Of a DNA stretch of 64,000 nt, positions 10,698-21,176 are shown piece by piece. A program made the position numbers and the translations under genes. Numbering within the stretch: position 1 is the first letter of the stretch; the number at the start of each line of letters is the position of its first letter. Source of the stretch: Owenia fusiformis (lineage: Eukaryota; Annelida; Polychaeta; Sabellida; Oweniidae); contig CAIIXF020000008.1 of assembly GCA_903813345.2 (NCBI GenBank), forward strand, positions 24,476,822 to 24,540,821, written 5' to 3'. The notes below the pieces were generated by a model. That model saw nothing but the letters and a program-made list of their open reading frames with translations. It was not told where the DNA came from and ran no database searches.

Positions 10698-11039
10698 TTC
10701 TCTTAAAATTTAATTCAACCAGATATTGGCAACTCCACGAAGTAGCAAATCCCAACGAACATTTATGCACAAATCTGTATATACTGTATCAAAATGTAGT
10801 ATTTACCATCTACTCTACCCTTGGTTTGTAGATAATAAAAGACAGAGACTGGAGATATATCAGAATTTCCACCAATTGAAGCATTTCGATGACCATTTTG
10901 GAGTTCCAAAGGCTGAAGTCTAATGTAGCGTAATTTAACCATACTTTGAAGAGATATATATGATAGTGAATTCCTGCTTTAGGCAGCCATTTAAAATCTT
11001 CCAAGGCAAGAATCAGAAAAACAATACCATAATTGTGAT

Positions 11040-11720
11040 TATTCCTTCAAGAAGGTCATCAAAGGTCAAATCTTTTTTAACCTTGAGAATGTCATTGAAG
11101 GTCAAATCTTTTTTAACCTTGAGAAGGTCATTGAGGGTCAAATCTCAAATCTATAGTCAAATTTGAGAACTTTGAGGAGGGGGAGTTGTTTGTCAAATAA
11201 ATCGTGGGAGTTTTTTTTACACATTACGCTTATGTTTTTCATCAAAAAACATCAATACACTTCAAAACATTTTATTGATTATAAGATTGCACCGTATAAT
11301 CTCAAAAAATATTTCTCATTTTCAAAGACTATCTATGGATTAACACCCAGGTATTTTCATTTTTCAAACTTCTAAAGGCTGGGAATCATTGATAATCAAC
11401 GCTTTTGAATAGGTTTCATGTATGCCAATGATTTCTCAAATTGTGTAAACTACACATTCCTTAATCCCTAGTAATAGTAATCTTTAATACACTCCTTTTT
11501 GGGTTGCAATAATAATGTTCCAAAACAACACAATAAGGTGTATACTAAAGATTTACTTTCCTGTTAACTCAAAATCTGCTTGGAACTGTACCATTGGATT
11601 TCTATTTTTGTTAAGTTATTGAAAGATGTAAGAATTTGTTACAGATGCCAACAACCAAACACTGATTGCCAACCACAACCAACGTCATAAAAAATGGAGA
11701 CCATAACAATACACAGCCAA
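11040..11720. repeat. GGTCA repeat family, copy 1
   Basis: Three tandem units of the form 'TTGAGAAGGTCATTGAAGGTCA + AATCT' occupy 11040-11160. A tail reading TTATTGAAAGATGTAAGAAT near 11615, followed by GTTACAGATGCC and GGAGACCATAACAATA, matches the tails of the copies at 52734-53400 and 54268-54800. The interval between head and tail (11180-11600) is unrelated AT-rich sequence, so the copy may carry an insertion. Confidence 0.55.
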
Positions 11721-12439
11721 TATAATTTGACACCGTTTCTGCATCGAACAAATTCGGCACCAATCCGGCACCGTTTCGACACCGTTCCGGCACCGAAACC
11801 TTTCGACACCAAAATTTGCTACCAGACTAGTCAGTCCATTTGGAGCCGAAACGGCACCGAAATTTGGCACCGAAACGGCGTCGAAAATCAGATTGCATTT
11901 TGGGGGTGTATGTCATCACATTTAAATGGGGGGGGGGGGCAAAATACTTTCGGATTCATACTTTACTATTATGACTAATAATACTTAACATAGACAGCCT
12001 TTCACTAATACTTGTTTGAAGTGAATGTGGGTAAGATGATATAGGAAGTGTTCACAATTTGAGGAGTTTTTAATATGATATTATGTAAAAAATGAATTAA
12101 TAGAACATCATCAATTGGAAAGCAAAGTGTGTCCTATTCAAATAATAATGTTCCTACATAGGTTAACTGTAAAGGCTGGCTGGCTACCACAACACATCCA
12201 GATTTAATATCTGTAACAGTAACAAAACAGTACAGGGTTTACTTATTATATCTCATCAATATTATTGTCATAAAATCTCACAATACTAGTTGTATAAATA
12301 TTTTCTTTAATAAAATGTAATGTTTTCCAAAAACAAATTGTCGTTTGATATTATCTTGACCATAGCTTCTTACCAAGTTGCAAATAATCAAATTGTCTAT
12401 TAAATGATTAACGTGGAGTGCAAATATCCTTGGGTTATA

Positions 12440-12993
12440 CAGGGTGAGCAAAGTAGGAAACCCAAACAAATCTTAATAACTCAATTATCCAGTATGGGTG
12501 TCATATTTAGCACAATCAAACCTTGTTTAAATGTTCTTTCATTCTACTAAGTATCATTAGTCCATGTCCAATGGTCATGATTTTATGGCCATTTTACTAA
12601 ACATACTCCAAATGCCAAAATCACCCAATATGAAACCCTGGAATTTTGATTTTGTATTTGGGGCTATTTTCAAGATAATGTCTACATTAACAACCCCAGA
12701 AGCATCATAGAGTTGAAAAAAGAGATTAGAAGGCAAATGAGTGCCATTACACAAGATATTTGTGAGCGTGTAATTAGAAAACTTCGCCTGTTGCGTTCAA
12801 GTTTGTCTCCAAAAACAAGACCAGGATGTTGAGCATGTTTTGTGAAATGGCCATAAAATCGTGACCATTTGGAACAGAATCAATGAGGGACAGAACATTG
12901 ATAAAAATTCAACTGTGCCAAATATGACTTTAAACCCATACTAGATGACTGAGCTATTAAGATATAATTGGGTTGCCTTTTTGGCTCACCCCA
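12440..12993. mobile_element. Decayed Tc1/mariner-like element
   Basis: The termini are inverted repeats of about 85 bp. The left end starts CAGGGTGAGC after TA (12438-12439). The right end finishes GGCTCACCCCA before TA. Matching interior blocks include CAGTATGGGT and its inverse ACCCATACTAG. On the + strand around 12713-12832 the frame reads LKKEIRRQMSAITQDICERV followed by IRKLRLL, which resembles the C-terminal helix of IS630/Tc1/mariner transposases, then meets a stop. The rest of the transposase is missing. Confidence 0.6.
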
Positions 12994-13331
12994 TATATGT
13001 AAAGATGTAGACCAAACTTAACCTCTTATATGTACTATGATTTTTCAACAACATGCATTGGTTACATGAATGGTAAGGTTGGTTTGCAACTTTAATCAGA
13101 AATTGAATTTAACACTTGAGCTTATCGTTCATGGCATATGGTATTCTAGGCTTATATAAATATACAAGATTTTGACTTCATGGTTTTAATATCAAAATAG
13201 CAATATTTACAAGCTGTACAAATTATTATCAATATATAAAAATATCTTTGAAATGAGAGCATTTTTATGTTCTGTACAATATAATTACAATATGATTAAA
13301 TAAATGATAAATATTGCTTGCCTGGTATCTA

Positions 13332-14113
13332 TAGGGTGGACCAAGAAAATCTCAATATACATTATATATCTTGATACAATTTTTTTAAAATGTATGTATT
13401 TCAATAAGATTTCTACAGGGAATGCAGGAATCAATTTTGTGATTGTTCCTGAAATGGGATAAATAAATCTTAGTAGTTTTTTTCCAGACCACCAATCTAT
13501 TATCTGTTAATTCTTTTATAGAAACCACTGGAAATCCATTCATCCCACTTGAGAAACAATAATGCAGATGCGAGTAGGTAGTTACCAGTTTCAACACCAG
13601 GTGGCTGCACGGGTCAGATAGGATGGCGGATATGGAAAGATGGTAGAAAGTTCCCTTTGACTTAAATCACAGATGTTTTAGTGGTACAATTTTCAAATCA
13701 CCCTTATGTATCTAATAGTTATGCAAATTAAAATAAGTCCAGTAAAAGAAAATGTTATCTGTCCAATACAAGAAAAGATATTTCACTTTTTGTGATTTTG
13801 TAACATGGGGTCTACAGGTCTATGGGGATCAACCCGAACTAGAAGTCACATTTTCAAAAAAATTGAATTTTCAAAGTTGATAAACAATTTTCTAAACCAT
13901 ATTTCTAGATGTACTTTTCAATGTAGATTTCAAATATGACATCACTTTGACTGAATTTTGAATATTTAATGACATAAATCAAGATTATTTCTACTTGCAT
14001 CTAGTCTATTGCAGATTTGATTCCTGCATCTCCAGCATAAATACTTATTATGCATTATTAAAAAAAAGTTATCAATAATTAAAAAATATGAACGTTTTCT
14101 TTAGCTCACCCTG
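13332..14113. mobile_element. Possible TIR element, mariner-like ends
   Basis: The left end reads TAGGGTGGACCAAGAAAAT after TA. The right end, read on the other strand, is CAGGGTGAGCTAAAGAAAAC next to TA. The similarity covers about 20 bp with mismatches. No transposase was recognised inside; the interior is AT-rich. The boundaries are tentative. Confidence 0.35.
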
Positions 14114-14346
14114 TACATATACTTAAACTAAGATAAATATATTATCAAAATCATGCACAATACACTGTCAAAAATTATCCTGCGCTATCATATACTTATA
14201 ATGGGGTTAACCACTATAAATCATAAGCTAGAGTAATTATAATTCACACATATTTCACCTGTTAGTAGAATTAATCCATCAGATGACATTAATTCACATG
14301 TTATGTATATGAAAACATTCTACAAAACAAAAATGTTACATTATTG

Positions 14347-14384
14347 TTATTATGTGATCACATTATGATGTGATCACATAATAA
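14347..14384. repeat. Perfect 17-bp hairpin (TGATCA palindromes)
   Basis: Arms 14347-14363 and 14368-14384 are perfectly complementary with a 4-base loop (TATG). Each arm holds the palindrome TGTGATCACA. It lies about 590 bp beyond the stop of the giant minus-strand gene and could be a small mobile-element remnant. Confidence 0.6.
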
Positions 14385-14896
14385 TATCCTTTCACACAAA
14401 ATACTCTGGTATATTTGTATAAACAAATTAACTATGGGGAAGCATGGGTACACATTTAGATGATAAATAATAAATAAATAAATAAAACAGCTTGGAGGGA
14501 TCACTTTCTGACTAAGTAATAACAAAATAATAAGTAAAATATTTCTACATGTTTAAAACTACTACTTCTGTAAACTCAGAATACTTTCCTGAAATGTTCT
14601 ATATTACATTTGGTTTCTTATACATGTAATTTGACTAAGATCAGAATGACCTCATATTCTTTTGATATGTTGCTTTAATTAGAAAGTATACTTTGATTTA
14701 TTAATATTATAAATAGTCATGGCAGTAATTCTATATATGAAGTATTGATGTAGAAAAACCAGGCAGTCCTGTTCAGTGGTAATACATTAATAACTGACTT
14801 TTTTACAACATCGCTTAGCACAGGATTTCATTCTGTGTTTTACAACAGAATATATCAATATATATATAGAACAGATTTATAGAACTATTCTCTGCC

Positions 14897-14917
14897 TTTA
14901 TTTCGGATTATTTTATT
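14897..14917 (-). terminator. Candidate polyadenylation signals of the giant gene
   Basis: On the minus strand AATAAA occurs at 14917-14912 and 14902-14897, about 55-75 bp past the TGA stop at 14974-14972. This implies a short 3' UTR. Confidence 0.5.
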
Positions 14918-14971
14918 ATACATGTATATATAGTTATATATAATATAAATATATCCATATATATTATTGTG

Positions 14972-16367
14972 TCACTTTTTGGTTTGTTCAGCCTTTCGTT
15001 TCTTCACAATTCTTGCCTTGATTTCAGATGCACTTATGGGTTTATAAGCATTATACTTTGTCTCATTATGTACATCTGAGATAAGCTCTTTATGATTGGG
15101 GCTCCCTGAAGCTTCACTTACATGGACATCAGATATGACACTACTATGACCAGATGTGACATCAGAGATGACACTTTGAGTGTCAGCAGGTGTATAGTTG
15201 TGTACATCTGAGATGTAGCTTCCATGTCGGGTTGGGTTGTCATAATTACTGCGCCTGGCTTGTAGAGCTTCATATGCTGTACTAGAGCTTGATCCAGATA
15301 ATGGCCTGGATCCGCAATTAACACTACGTAGAGGGGAGTGTTCATATCTGCTACCATTAGAGTCATATCTAGTGGATGCTGAGTCATATCTCGTTGTACT
15401 TGAGTCATATCCAGAAATATTTAAATCATGTCCCTTTGGTTTTGAGTCATATCTTGATGGGCTTGACACTTGCCTGGACTGGTTCAGGTCATATGTTCTT
15501 GATGTGTTTGAGCCACATCTACTTTGGTTTGAGTAATATCTTTCTGGACTTGATTCATATCTAGATGTTCTTGAATCATGTGTGATTGGAGTAGAGTCAT
15601 ACTTCGGTCTCATCTGTTCAAACTCAGATGGATTTGAGATATAATTAGGTCTGTGATAATCAGAACGGCTTGGGCTGGAGTCATATTTGGACTTACTAGA
15701 GGTGAATCCATATTTGGTGGATGGAGATGTTTGATCATACACTTTTGGTTCATATCTTGATTGTGTGGATATGTTAGACCCAGGTATATCATACTTTGCA
15801 GAGGTGGCACTTGATGTTGTACTTTGACCATCAAATATAGACCCTGATTTGATGTAATTGGAAGGTAAATTCTTATAACTGTATGAAGCACTGGTTGTGG
15901 CATAGTTTGAACCCCCAATAGCACCATACTGTGAGCCACTTGCAGCTGTAGATCGTGACGCATTATCTGATTGTTTCAAAGAAGACACTGTCCTTCCCAG
16001 GAGTCTATCAATGTTACTATGTTGCCCTGGTATAGTTTCACCTAACATTCTCTCAATGTCTTTGTCGATTTCTTTATCTAATTCCAAGACAGTTTTTCCT
16101 CTGTTTGGTTGATCTTGGGTTGTTTTTCTTCCAAGAAACAAGTCAATATCTTTCCAGTTTTGACTAAAACGCCCTCTGGTGGTGCTAGTGTTTCCACTAG
16201 ATGGTAGCACTGAGCTTGATGTTGCAGGAGGCACTCTGGATGACCTAGAGTAATCCCTATTAAGTCTATGTCCCCTTGAATGACCACATTCAACTGAACT
16301 TCGCTGACTACCAGTGCCACCTATGTGTGATAAGGGTCTAGATTGCACAGGAGACAGGGCACTCAAC
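14972..16367 (-). CDS. Giant gene, last exon: Ser/Tyr-rich repeat tail
   Basis: The exon encodes 464 residues and the stop. The acceptor is TTTGTCTTTCAG|G at 16368. Near the start three copies of an I-D/E-x-x-LG-x-T motif occur (DIDLFLGRKT, DIERMLGET, NIDRLLGRT; about 16160-15978). A Ser-rich middle then carries some fifteen degenerate 9-11 residue repeats around 'SRYDSSPSRYDS' (about 15780-15300). Four ISDV copies follow (about 15215-15060). The C-terminus is basic (EIKARIVKKRKAEQTKK). The tail is probably disordered. The YDS repeats offer many tyrosine and serine phosphorylation sites. No START domain is present, which matters if the gene is STARD9-like. Confidence 0.8.
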
Positions 16368-16610
16368 CTGAAAGACAAAACAAAAATAAAAATCATTTCA
16401 ATCATTCCCATATCCAAGTACTGTATAAAAAATAACTGGAGAGAACCAGAATGGAAAGATTTCTAAATGTGACATCTAATTATTTTGACTATATTTCCTC
16501 AAAAACATTTTATTTACAGTTTGGTAAAGTGACAGAAAGTGACTTCTTTCTCACATTTTCTACAACATGTACATTTAAAACATGATTATTCCAAACTGAT
16601 CATGACTTAC

Positions 16611-16732
16611 CTAGAAGAAGTGTAACTATCGTGGGCAGATATGACATCACTGACAAGAGATGATGGGGTGTTGGATCTGCTGCTACTTTGACTGTATCTG
16701 TGCTTCAACAGTTCAATCTCCTGATCAACTCG
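16611..16732 (-). CDS. Giant gene, internal exon (RVDQEIELLKHRY)
   Basis: This 122-bp exon encodes RVDQEIELLKHRYSQSSSRS, then NTPSSLVSDVISAHDSYTSSR. It begins in phase 0 and ends with two bases of a codon completed by the last exon. The flanks are ATGTATGCAG and GTAAGTCA. A short helix precedes a Ser-rich stretch carrying a VSDV motif like those repeated in the last exon. Confidence 0.75.
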
Positions 16733-17876
16733 CTGCATACATAAAGTGAAACTATCAGATAGAATATTCTTCAAATATTTTGCGTTTACATATGGCAGAA
16801 GTAATTATCTAAGAATAATAATATGAGTTAGTAATTAACAATAATTTAGCATCGTATTGTATAATATATTTCTAAAAATTTGTTAATTGCTCAGTTCTGA
16901 TTCATGAGTTTTATATGTTACAAATTCAAAATAATTTTACCAATGATTAACAAAATTCTGTAATATCAAATTCATCACTTAAGATTATCAATTCATTAGA
17001 CAATGTGGACATAACATTAAAAAATGCAACACTAAAAAACATGCATCTACATACAGTATGTGTGTACCACAAACCAAGACTAGTGCAATTGTACATGAAC
17101 ATGTTATATAAACACTAACAAGGAAGTGAAATCAAATCATCAACTTTTTCCAAAATTTTCTTCAATGTTATTTGTCACACTTCTTCTTGCATTTAATTTG
17201 GTAAACAATTGGCTGGGTTATATTAAAGCCCCATTCACACTGACCGGTCTATTTGATCCCCTGTGTATTTCCAATGAAACAAAAGACCACTAGTCTTTTG
17301 CTGGTCTTAACAGGATTTTTAGGTCAAACTTCAAGTGTCTTGATAAGACTTTTTAAAAATCCGATTGAGTCTGGTGAAGTCGGATGAAGACTGCTACAAA
17401 CAGATAAAAAGACTCTTTTTGTAGCCGTCTTCATCCGACTCCATTAGATTTTGTGGAATGAACTGTTCCATTCTTTCACCAGTCTTTTTTGTTGAAAGGG
17501 GGTTTCATCGGATCGTTCTCAACCAGACTCGACAGGACACATTGGGGTATCATGAAAAGAGACTTTCAGTCATCACTGGTCTCTAGAGGACTTAAAATGT
17601 CAGGTGAAAAAGACCAGTCAGTGTAAATGGGGCTTAACATGCATTATTTGTGCACAGAACCTCATGCAAAGCTAAAATTATGGTTGCATTACAGATGACA
17701 TCACCATGGGAATAATGCAAAGTATGACATCATGAATAGTACCTGTTTATCATCATACAAGAAAATAGCATGGGATTATTCACAGGATGACATTGTATCC
17801 ATCTAAACAACAACCAGTATAACAGAACACAATATGACAATATACACAGCATGACATCACCAGGGATGTTACTTAC
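16733..17876 (-). other. Intron of the giant gene with a MITE
   Basis: This 1144-bp intron has GTAAGT and GCAG ends on the minus strand. Apart from the MITE at 17226-17635 it is AT-rich and shows nothing else recognisable. Confidence 0.55.
17226..17635. mobile_element. Foldback MITE with AAGCCCCATT termini
   Basis: The left end AAGCCCCATTCACACTGACC is matched in inverse at the right end (...AGACCAGTCAGTGTAAATGGGGCTT). An inner palindrome near 17375-17450 pairs GTCGGATGAAGAC with GTCTTCATCCGAC. TTA/TAA-type bases flank it, suggesting a 3-bp target duplication as in PIF/Harbinger-type elements. The 410-bp element has no coding capacity. Confidence 0.6.
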
Positions 17877-17927
17877 AGGTAGATATTGCTCTAGTTCCTC
17901 AGTTGAGGAATAACCGTCAGACTCGCC
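17877..17927 (-). CDS. Giant gene, 51-bp microexon
   Basis: This 51-bp exon encodes GESDGYSSTEELEQYLP. It is phase 0 at both ends, flanked by TTGAATAG and GTAAGTAA on the minus strand. It can be skipped without changing the frame, so it may be an alternative cassette. It is acidic and Ser-rich. Confidence 0.7.
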
Positions 17928-18725
17928 CTATTCAATAAAGAAAATTATATCTAACCATAGTATACAAGATGCAAGCCAACACCAGGAATGAAGAGACTAT
18001 AGGTTAATTGGTCCGTACATGCTAACAAACAGCCCTAAGAAAACATGGCCAATTGAAAAATCTCCCTATTTGAATATCTGGAGGATCTTTTCAGTGTGAG
18101 GCATTTTCTGAGGCTGTGCATTAGAGGAATGAAATCTAAAAATTACAAAATGGGATTGACAATAGGAGGGAGGCAGAAATTGTAAAATCCAACTGATTTT
18201 ATAAGGGTGTCCAATTATGAAACAGTTGTGGAAGAATGAAGTTTATTTTGTTTTCAGAGAGGGTAAATAATAATATTTATTTAATATACAAGTGAAAGTG
18301 AACATTTTAAAATTTTATTACATGACATAAACAAACCATAATGAAATTAATTTCATTTTTCCATATTGGACACAATCCATTGTAATTGGATTTTATTACA
18401 ATGGTGCCTCTTAAGAAAAGTTGGGTTATAAGGGTTAAAGGATCCATAGTTCAGGGGCACTCTACTTTTGTAGCAGCAATGAAGCCTCATGGTGAAAGAA
18501 ACAATTAGAGTTTTTATGGTCATGTTATGAGTCATCCCATGATCATTGTCAACAGGACAAGACACACACAAGAACACATTGACGAGATATGGTAACCGGG
18601 TATTCCAGAAGTAAAAAAGCAAGACATGCTGGTAATCAGATTAGCTGAAATAAAGTTGGGCAAAAGAAATGTAATTAAAACAGCTTTGCATCCAGCATGC
18701 ATTTCCAAAAGAATATGTTCCTTAC
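17928..18725 (-). other. Intron of the giant gene
   Basis: This 798-bp intron is AT-rich, with no repeat boundary or other gene that I can support. Confidence 0.5.
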
Positions 18726-18752
18726 ATCGGATAGCTTGCTGTCCATGGCATC
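18726..18752 (-). CDS. Giant gene, 27-bp microexon
   Basis: The exon encodes only DAMDSKLSD. It has an acceptor (TCATATAG) and a donor (GTAAGG), and is phase 0 on both sides. It joins the exons at 20373-20472 and 17877-17927 without breaking the frame. It is easily missed by gene finders and could be alternatively spliced. Because of its size the call depends on the splice sites alone. Confidence 0.55.
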
Positions 18753-20372
18753 CTATATGAGATAATAAAAAGATATGTTCAATTATATACTATCTATAAA
18801 TTATAGATATTTCATACATTTATCAAATTTATCAAATAAATCTTAAAGAAGTTTAACCATCTATATTACAGAGTGTCTCAATAAAAATATTACAAGTACA
18901 AAATCTTTTATAATTTTGGCACCCTAAAATACAAATTGAATTCTTAAAGAGCAAGCTCTCCAGATATGACATCATCAGATTTATAATCCTTCCATGGTTG
19001 ACTACACAGGACTATTATCCAATTTCCAAAGAGTTCAGACACAGCCCTTCACCTGTGAGGAGTGAGTGTCACCTTGTTGTCACCACACATACAAAACCAT
19101 TCTGTCCGTATTGTAATCTTGGAATGCTGTCCAGGAAAGGCATGGCATGTTCAACTGCTGAGAATTTGGTGCAAGTCAGAGTTAATAAGATTGTCAACAA
19201 TGGTGTCAAATTAATCAAGAGAGTTTGCTCTTCAAGAACTTCAAGGAGTATATCATAGAGTAACTGCCAAAATCATAAGAAAAATATTAAGATTTTTATA
19301 ATTCTTACATTTTTATTGAGCCATACTGTAGATACTCCAATTCTTATAAGCTACAAGCAATTAGAACTATATGAGAACACTTCTACCTACTACAGGGTGT
19401 CCCAAAAGTATGCCCCCCCCCTAGACAGACATATACCAATGTCTCCATGGTATGTGGCATATATCATTTTAAGGCTTATCCAAAGTTACATAGATTTGCC
19501 AAATATCATGGTTCAACTCATAAATGGTAAAAAGTTACAGGCATTTCAAAACGTAGCATTTGGCCAAAATTATAGTTCAATTCAGTATCCTGGAAACAGC
19601 CCTGACCTGAATGTGTCCTAAAATATGGGTGCTATTGTCGAAGATAGGATGGATATTGTGTTAAAATAGAGGACATTGGGCATATATACTCCAAGGAAAC
19701 TCTTCTAAAATGCTTTAAAAAGGTTTTATAAGGATTACAAAAAGCCACATCCCTATTTGAAGCGCAATTAAGGTCATATATGGAAAGCATTGCTGCTGTT
19801 AACATGGCCTAGGGAGACAAATCGACATTTATTTTGGTGTAAAACTGACTTTAATTTTGGCTAAACCTTAAATTTTGAAATATCTGTAACTTTTTCCCAT
19901 TTGTGAGTTGAATCATGATATTTGGCACATCAGTGTAACTTTGAATGAGCCTTAAAATGATATATGACAAATACTATGGAGACATTGGTATATGTCTACC
20001 TTGGGGGCCCCCATACTTTCGGGACACCCTGTACATGTATTTTACATTAAAGACTTGAGTAGTAATTTTCAAATTAATTGTCACACTTTTACAATGTCAA
20101 TTTGATTCCTTCCTCTAAGGGAAGCTAAAGGAAACATTGGCATGTTACTGTTTGTGCTACATTTTACACTCTCTATCCTTTCTACTTCTTTTAATTAGAT
20201 CAAAACCTCAACTTTTATTTTTTCTACTGGTAAGTCTGTCTAAAGTCTACCTCAATTTGGATAGATAATGAATTTTAGACTACAGATAAGCAAGCCTACG
20301 CTAAACACTAATGATATTAGTTGTCAATGTCATTATTTGTTACAAAACTATTGGATTACGGAAGTTGCTTAC
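18753..20372 (-). other. Intron of the giant gene with a Tc1-like element
   Basis: This 1620-bp intron holds the Tc1/mariner-like element at 19393-20031. An 86-codon open frame at 18998-19258 on the + strand has no recognised similarity and is not called as a gene. Confidence 0.5.
19393..20031. mobile_element. Tc1/mariner-like element with ~185-bp terminal inverted repeats
   Basis: The left end CAGGGTGTCCCAAAAGTATG and the right end (inverse CAGGGTGTCCCGAAAGTATG) are flanked by TA. The arms 19393-19577 and 19846-20031 are inverted repeats of about 185 bp with scattered differences. Between them the + strand reads YPGNSPDLNVS, then frame-broken segments such as SKETLLKCFKKVL and RSYMESIAAV. 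These match the C-terminal part of Tc1-family transposases (the SPDLNPIE region). Several stops break it. It is a short, internally deleted, inactive copy. Confidence 0.7.
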
Positions 20373-20472
20373 CTTGGCCCACCTCTGCCTTTGCTCTGGG
20401 TTTAGCTTAGACATTATTTTGTTTGTCTGTTGTCTGTATGAACCTATTCTCTCATCTAATGGAGCATGTTTC
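20373..20472 (-). CDS. Giant gene, internal exon (KHAPLDERIGSY)
   Basis: This 100-bp exon encodes KHAPLDERIGSYRQQTNKIM followed by SKLNPEQRQRWAK. It starts with the last base of a codon and ends in phase 0. The flanks are CCATTGTAG and GTAAGCAA. The peptide is basic and helical in character and continues the coiled-coil-like region begun in the previous exon. Confidence 0.75.
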
Positions 20473-20759
20473 CTACAATGGATAACATACAATGTAAAAG
20501 AACCTTTTTAAAAAATCTTACTGATATTTTGTTGAACTTGAATGATAATCCAAGTCTAAGATCAAAGAACTATTATATATACTAACAGGGTGTGCCCAAA
20601 TGAAACGATGACCACAGTTATTCAATATTTGTCTCTTGGTACAATATTTTTTTATGAATGAAATAATGAAGCTAGAATAAATTTGGAATAAGTGTCTCAG
20701 CGATTGCAACATTCCACTTGTATACTACATTAAATTAGATTGCTTTTACAGAATCCTAC

Positions 20760-20860
20760 CCAGCCTCCATAGCTCTGTGTCGTCTTAGTCTCTCTAGTGG
20801 TGTCTGGCTAAGGTTATGCCTTGCTTGTCTTATCTCAGACCTTGAGTGTTCTCTGGCATC
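20760..20860 (-). CDS. Giant gene, internal exon (DAREHSRSEIRQAR helix)
   Basis: This 101-bp exon encodes DAREHSRSEIRQARHNLSQT and then PLERLRRHRAMEAG. It directly follows ...LLKELQ at the end of the giant exon. The pattern DARE-x4-EI-x2-AR-x2-L, then a basic LRRHR helix, resembles what I recall of the region before the START domain of vertebrate STARD9. This comparison is from memory and not verified. The flanks are TTCATTGTAG and GTAGGATT. Confidence 0.75.
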
Positions 20861-21176
20861 CTACAATGAAAGATATTTGTGACGGTAATTGTTCAATGTA
20901 AAAATGTGAGAATCAATTGCTGAAGTTCTTTTAAGTGTTCTGGTTATATCCTTCTGCTCATCTAAATCTAAAGCTCATCTAAAGCTGAGTGCATGCATTA
21001 AACCCAGGGTAATCACTAAGAAGCAAGAGGAGGGGTCCCATTCTACTATTTACTTATTTATTTTGTATTCTCAAATTCACATTTCATTGTCATATGAAGG
21101 TTTCTTCTTATAAATTATATGATGTTAAGAAACAAGCTAACTATTCCCTTCACTGTAATAATATGGTAGATCTTAC
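20861..21176 (-). other. Intron of the giant gene
   Basis: This 316-bp intron has GTAAGATC and CATTGTAG ends on the minus strand. Nothing else is recognised. Confidence 0.6.

Larger units (their letters stand above)
10220..14896. other. Convergent intergenic region full of decayed transposons
   Basis: This region separates the 3' ends of the + strand PPP1R27-like gene and the - strand giant gene. It contains a copy of the GGTCA repeat family (about 11040-11720), a cluster of GGCACCGAAAC-like words (11730-11885), a Tc1/mariner-like remnant (12440-12993), a second TIR element (13332-14113) and a strong hairpin (14347-14384). No intact gene is supported. Confidence 0.55.

Noticed and set aside
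13385-13597. 70-codon minus-strand open frame inside 13332-14113
   Set aside because: No transposase motif could be recognised and the frame is short; it is treated as part of a non-coding element.
18998-19258. 86-codon + strand open frame with several Cys residues
   Set aside because: It lies in an intron of the giant gene, next to a transposon, with no recognised similarity and no supporting splice or promoter signal.
20581-20740. A mariner-like end ('ACAGGGTGTGCCCAAATGAA') in the intron at 20473-20759
   Set aside because: Only one terminus is visible and no matching inverse end was found, so it is not called as an element.
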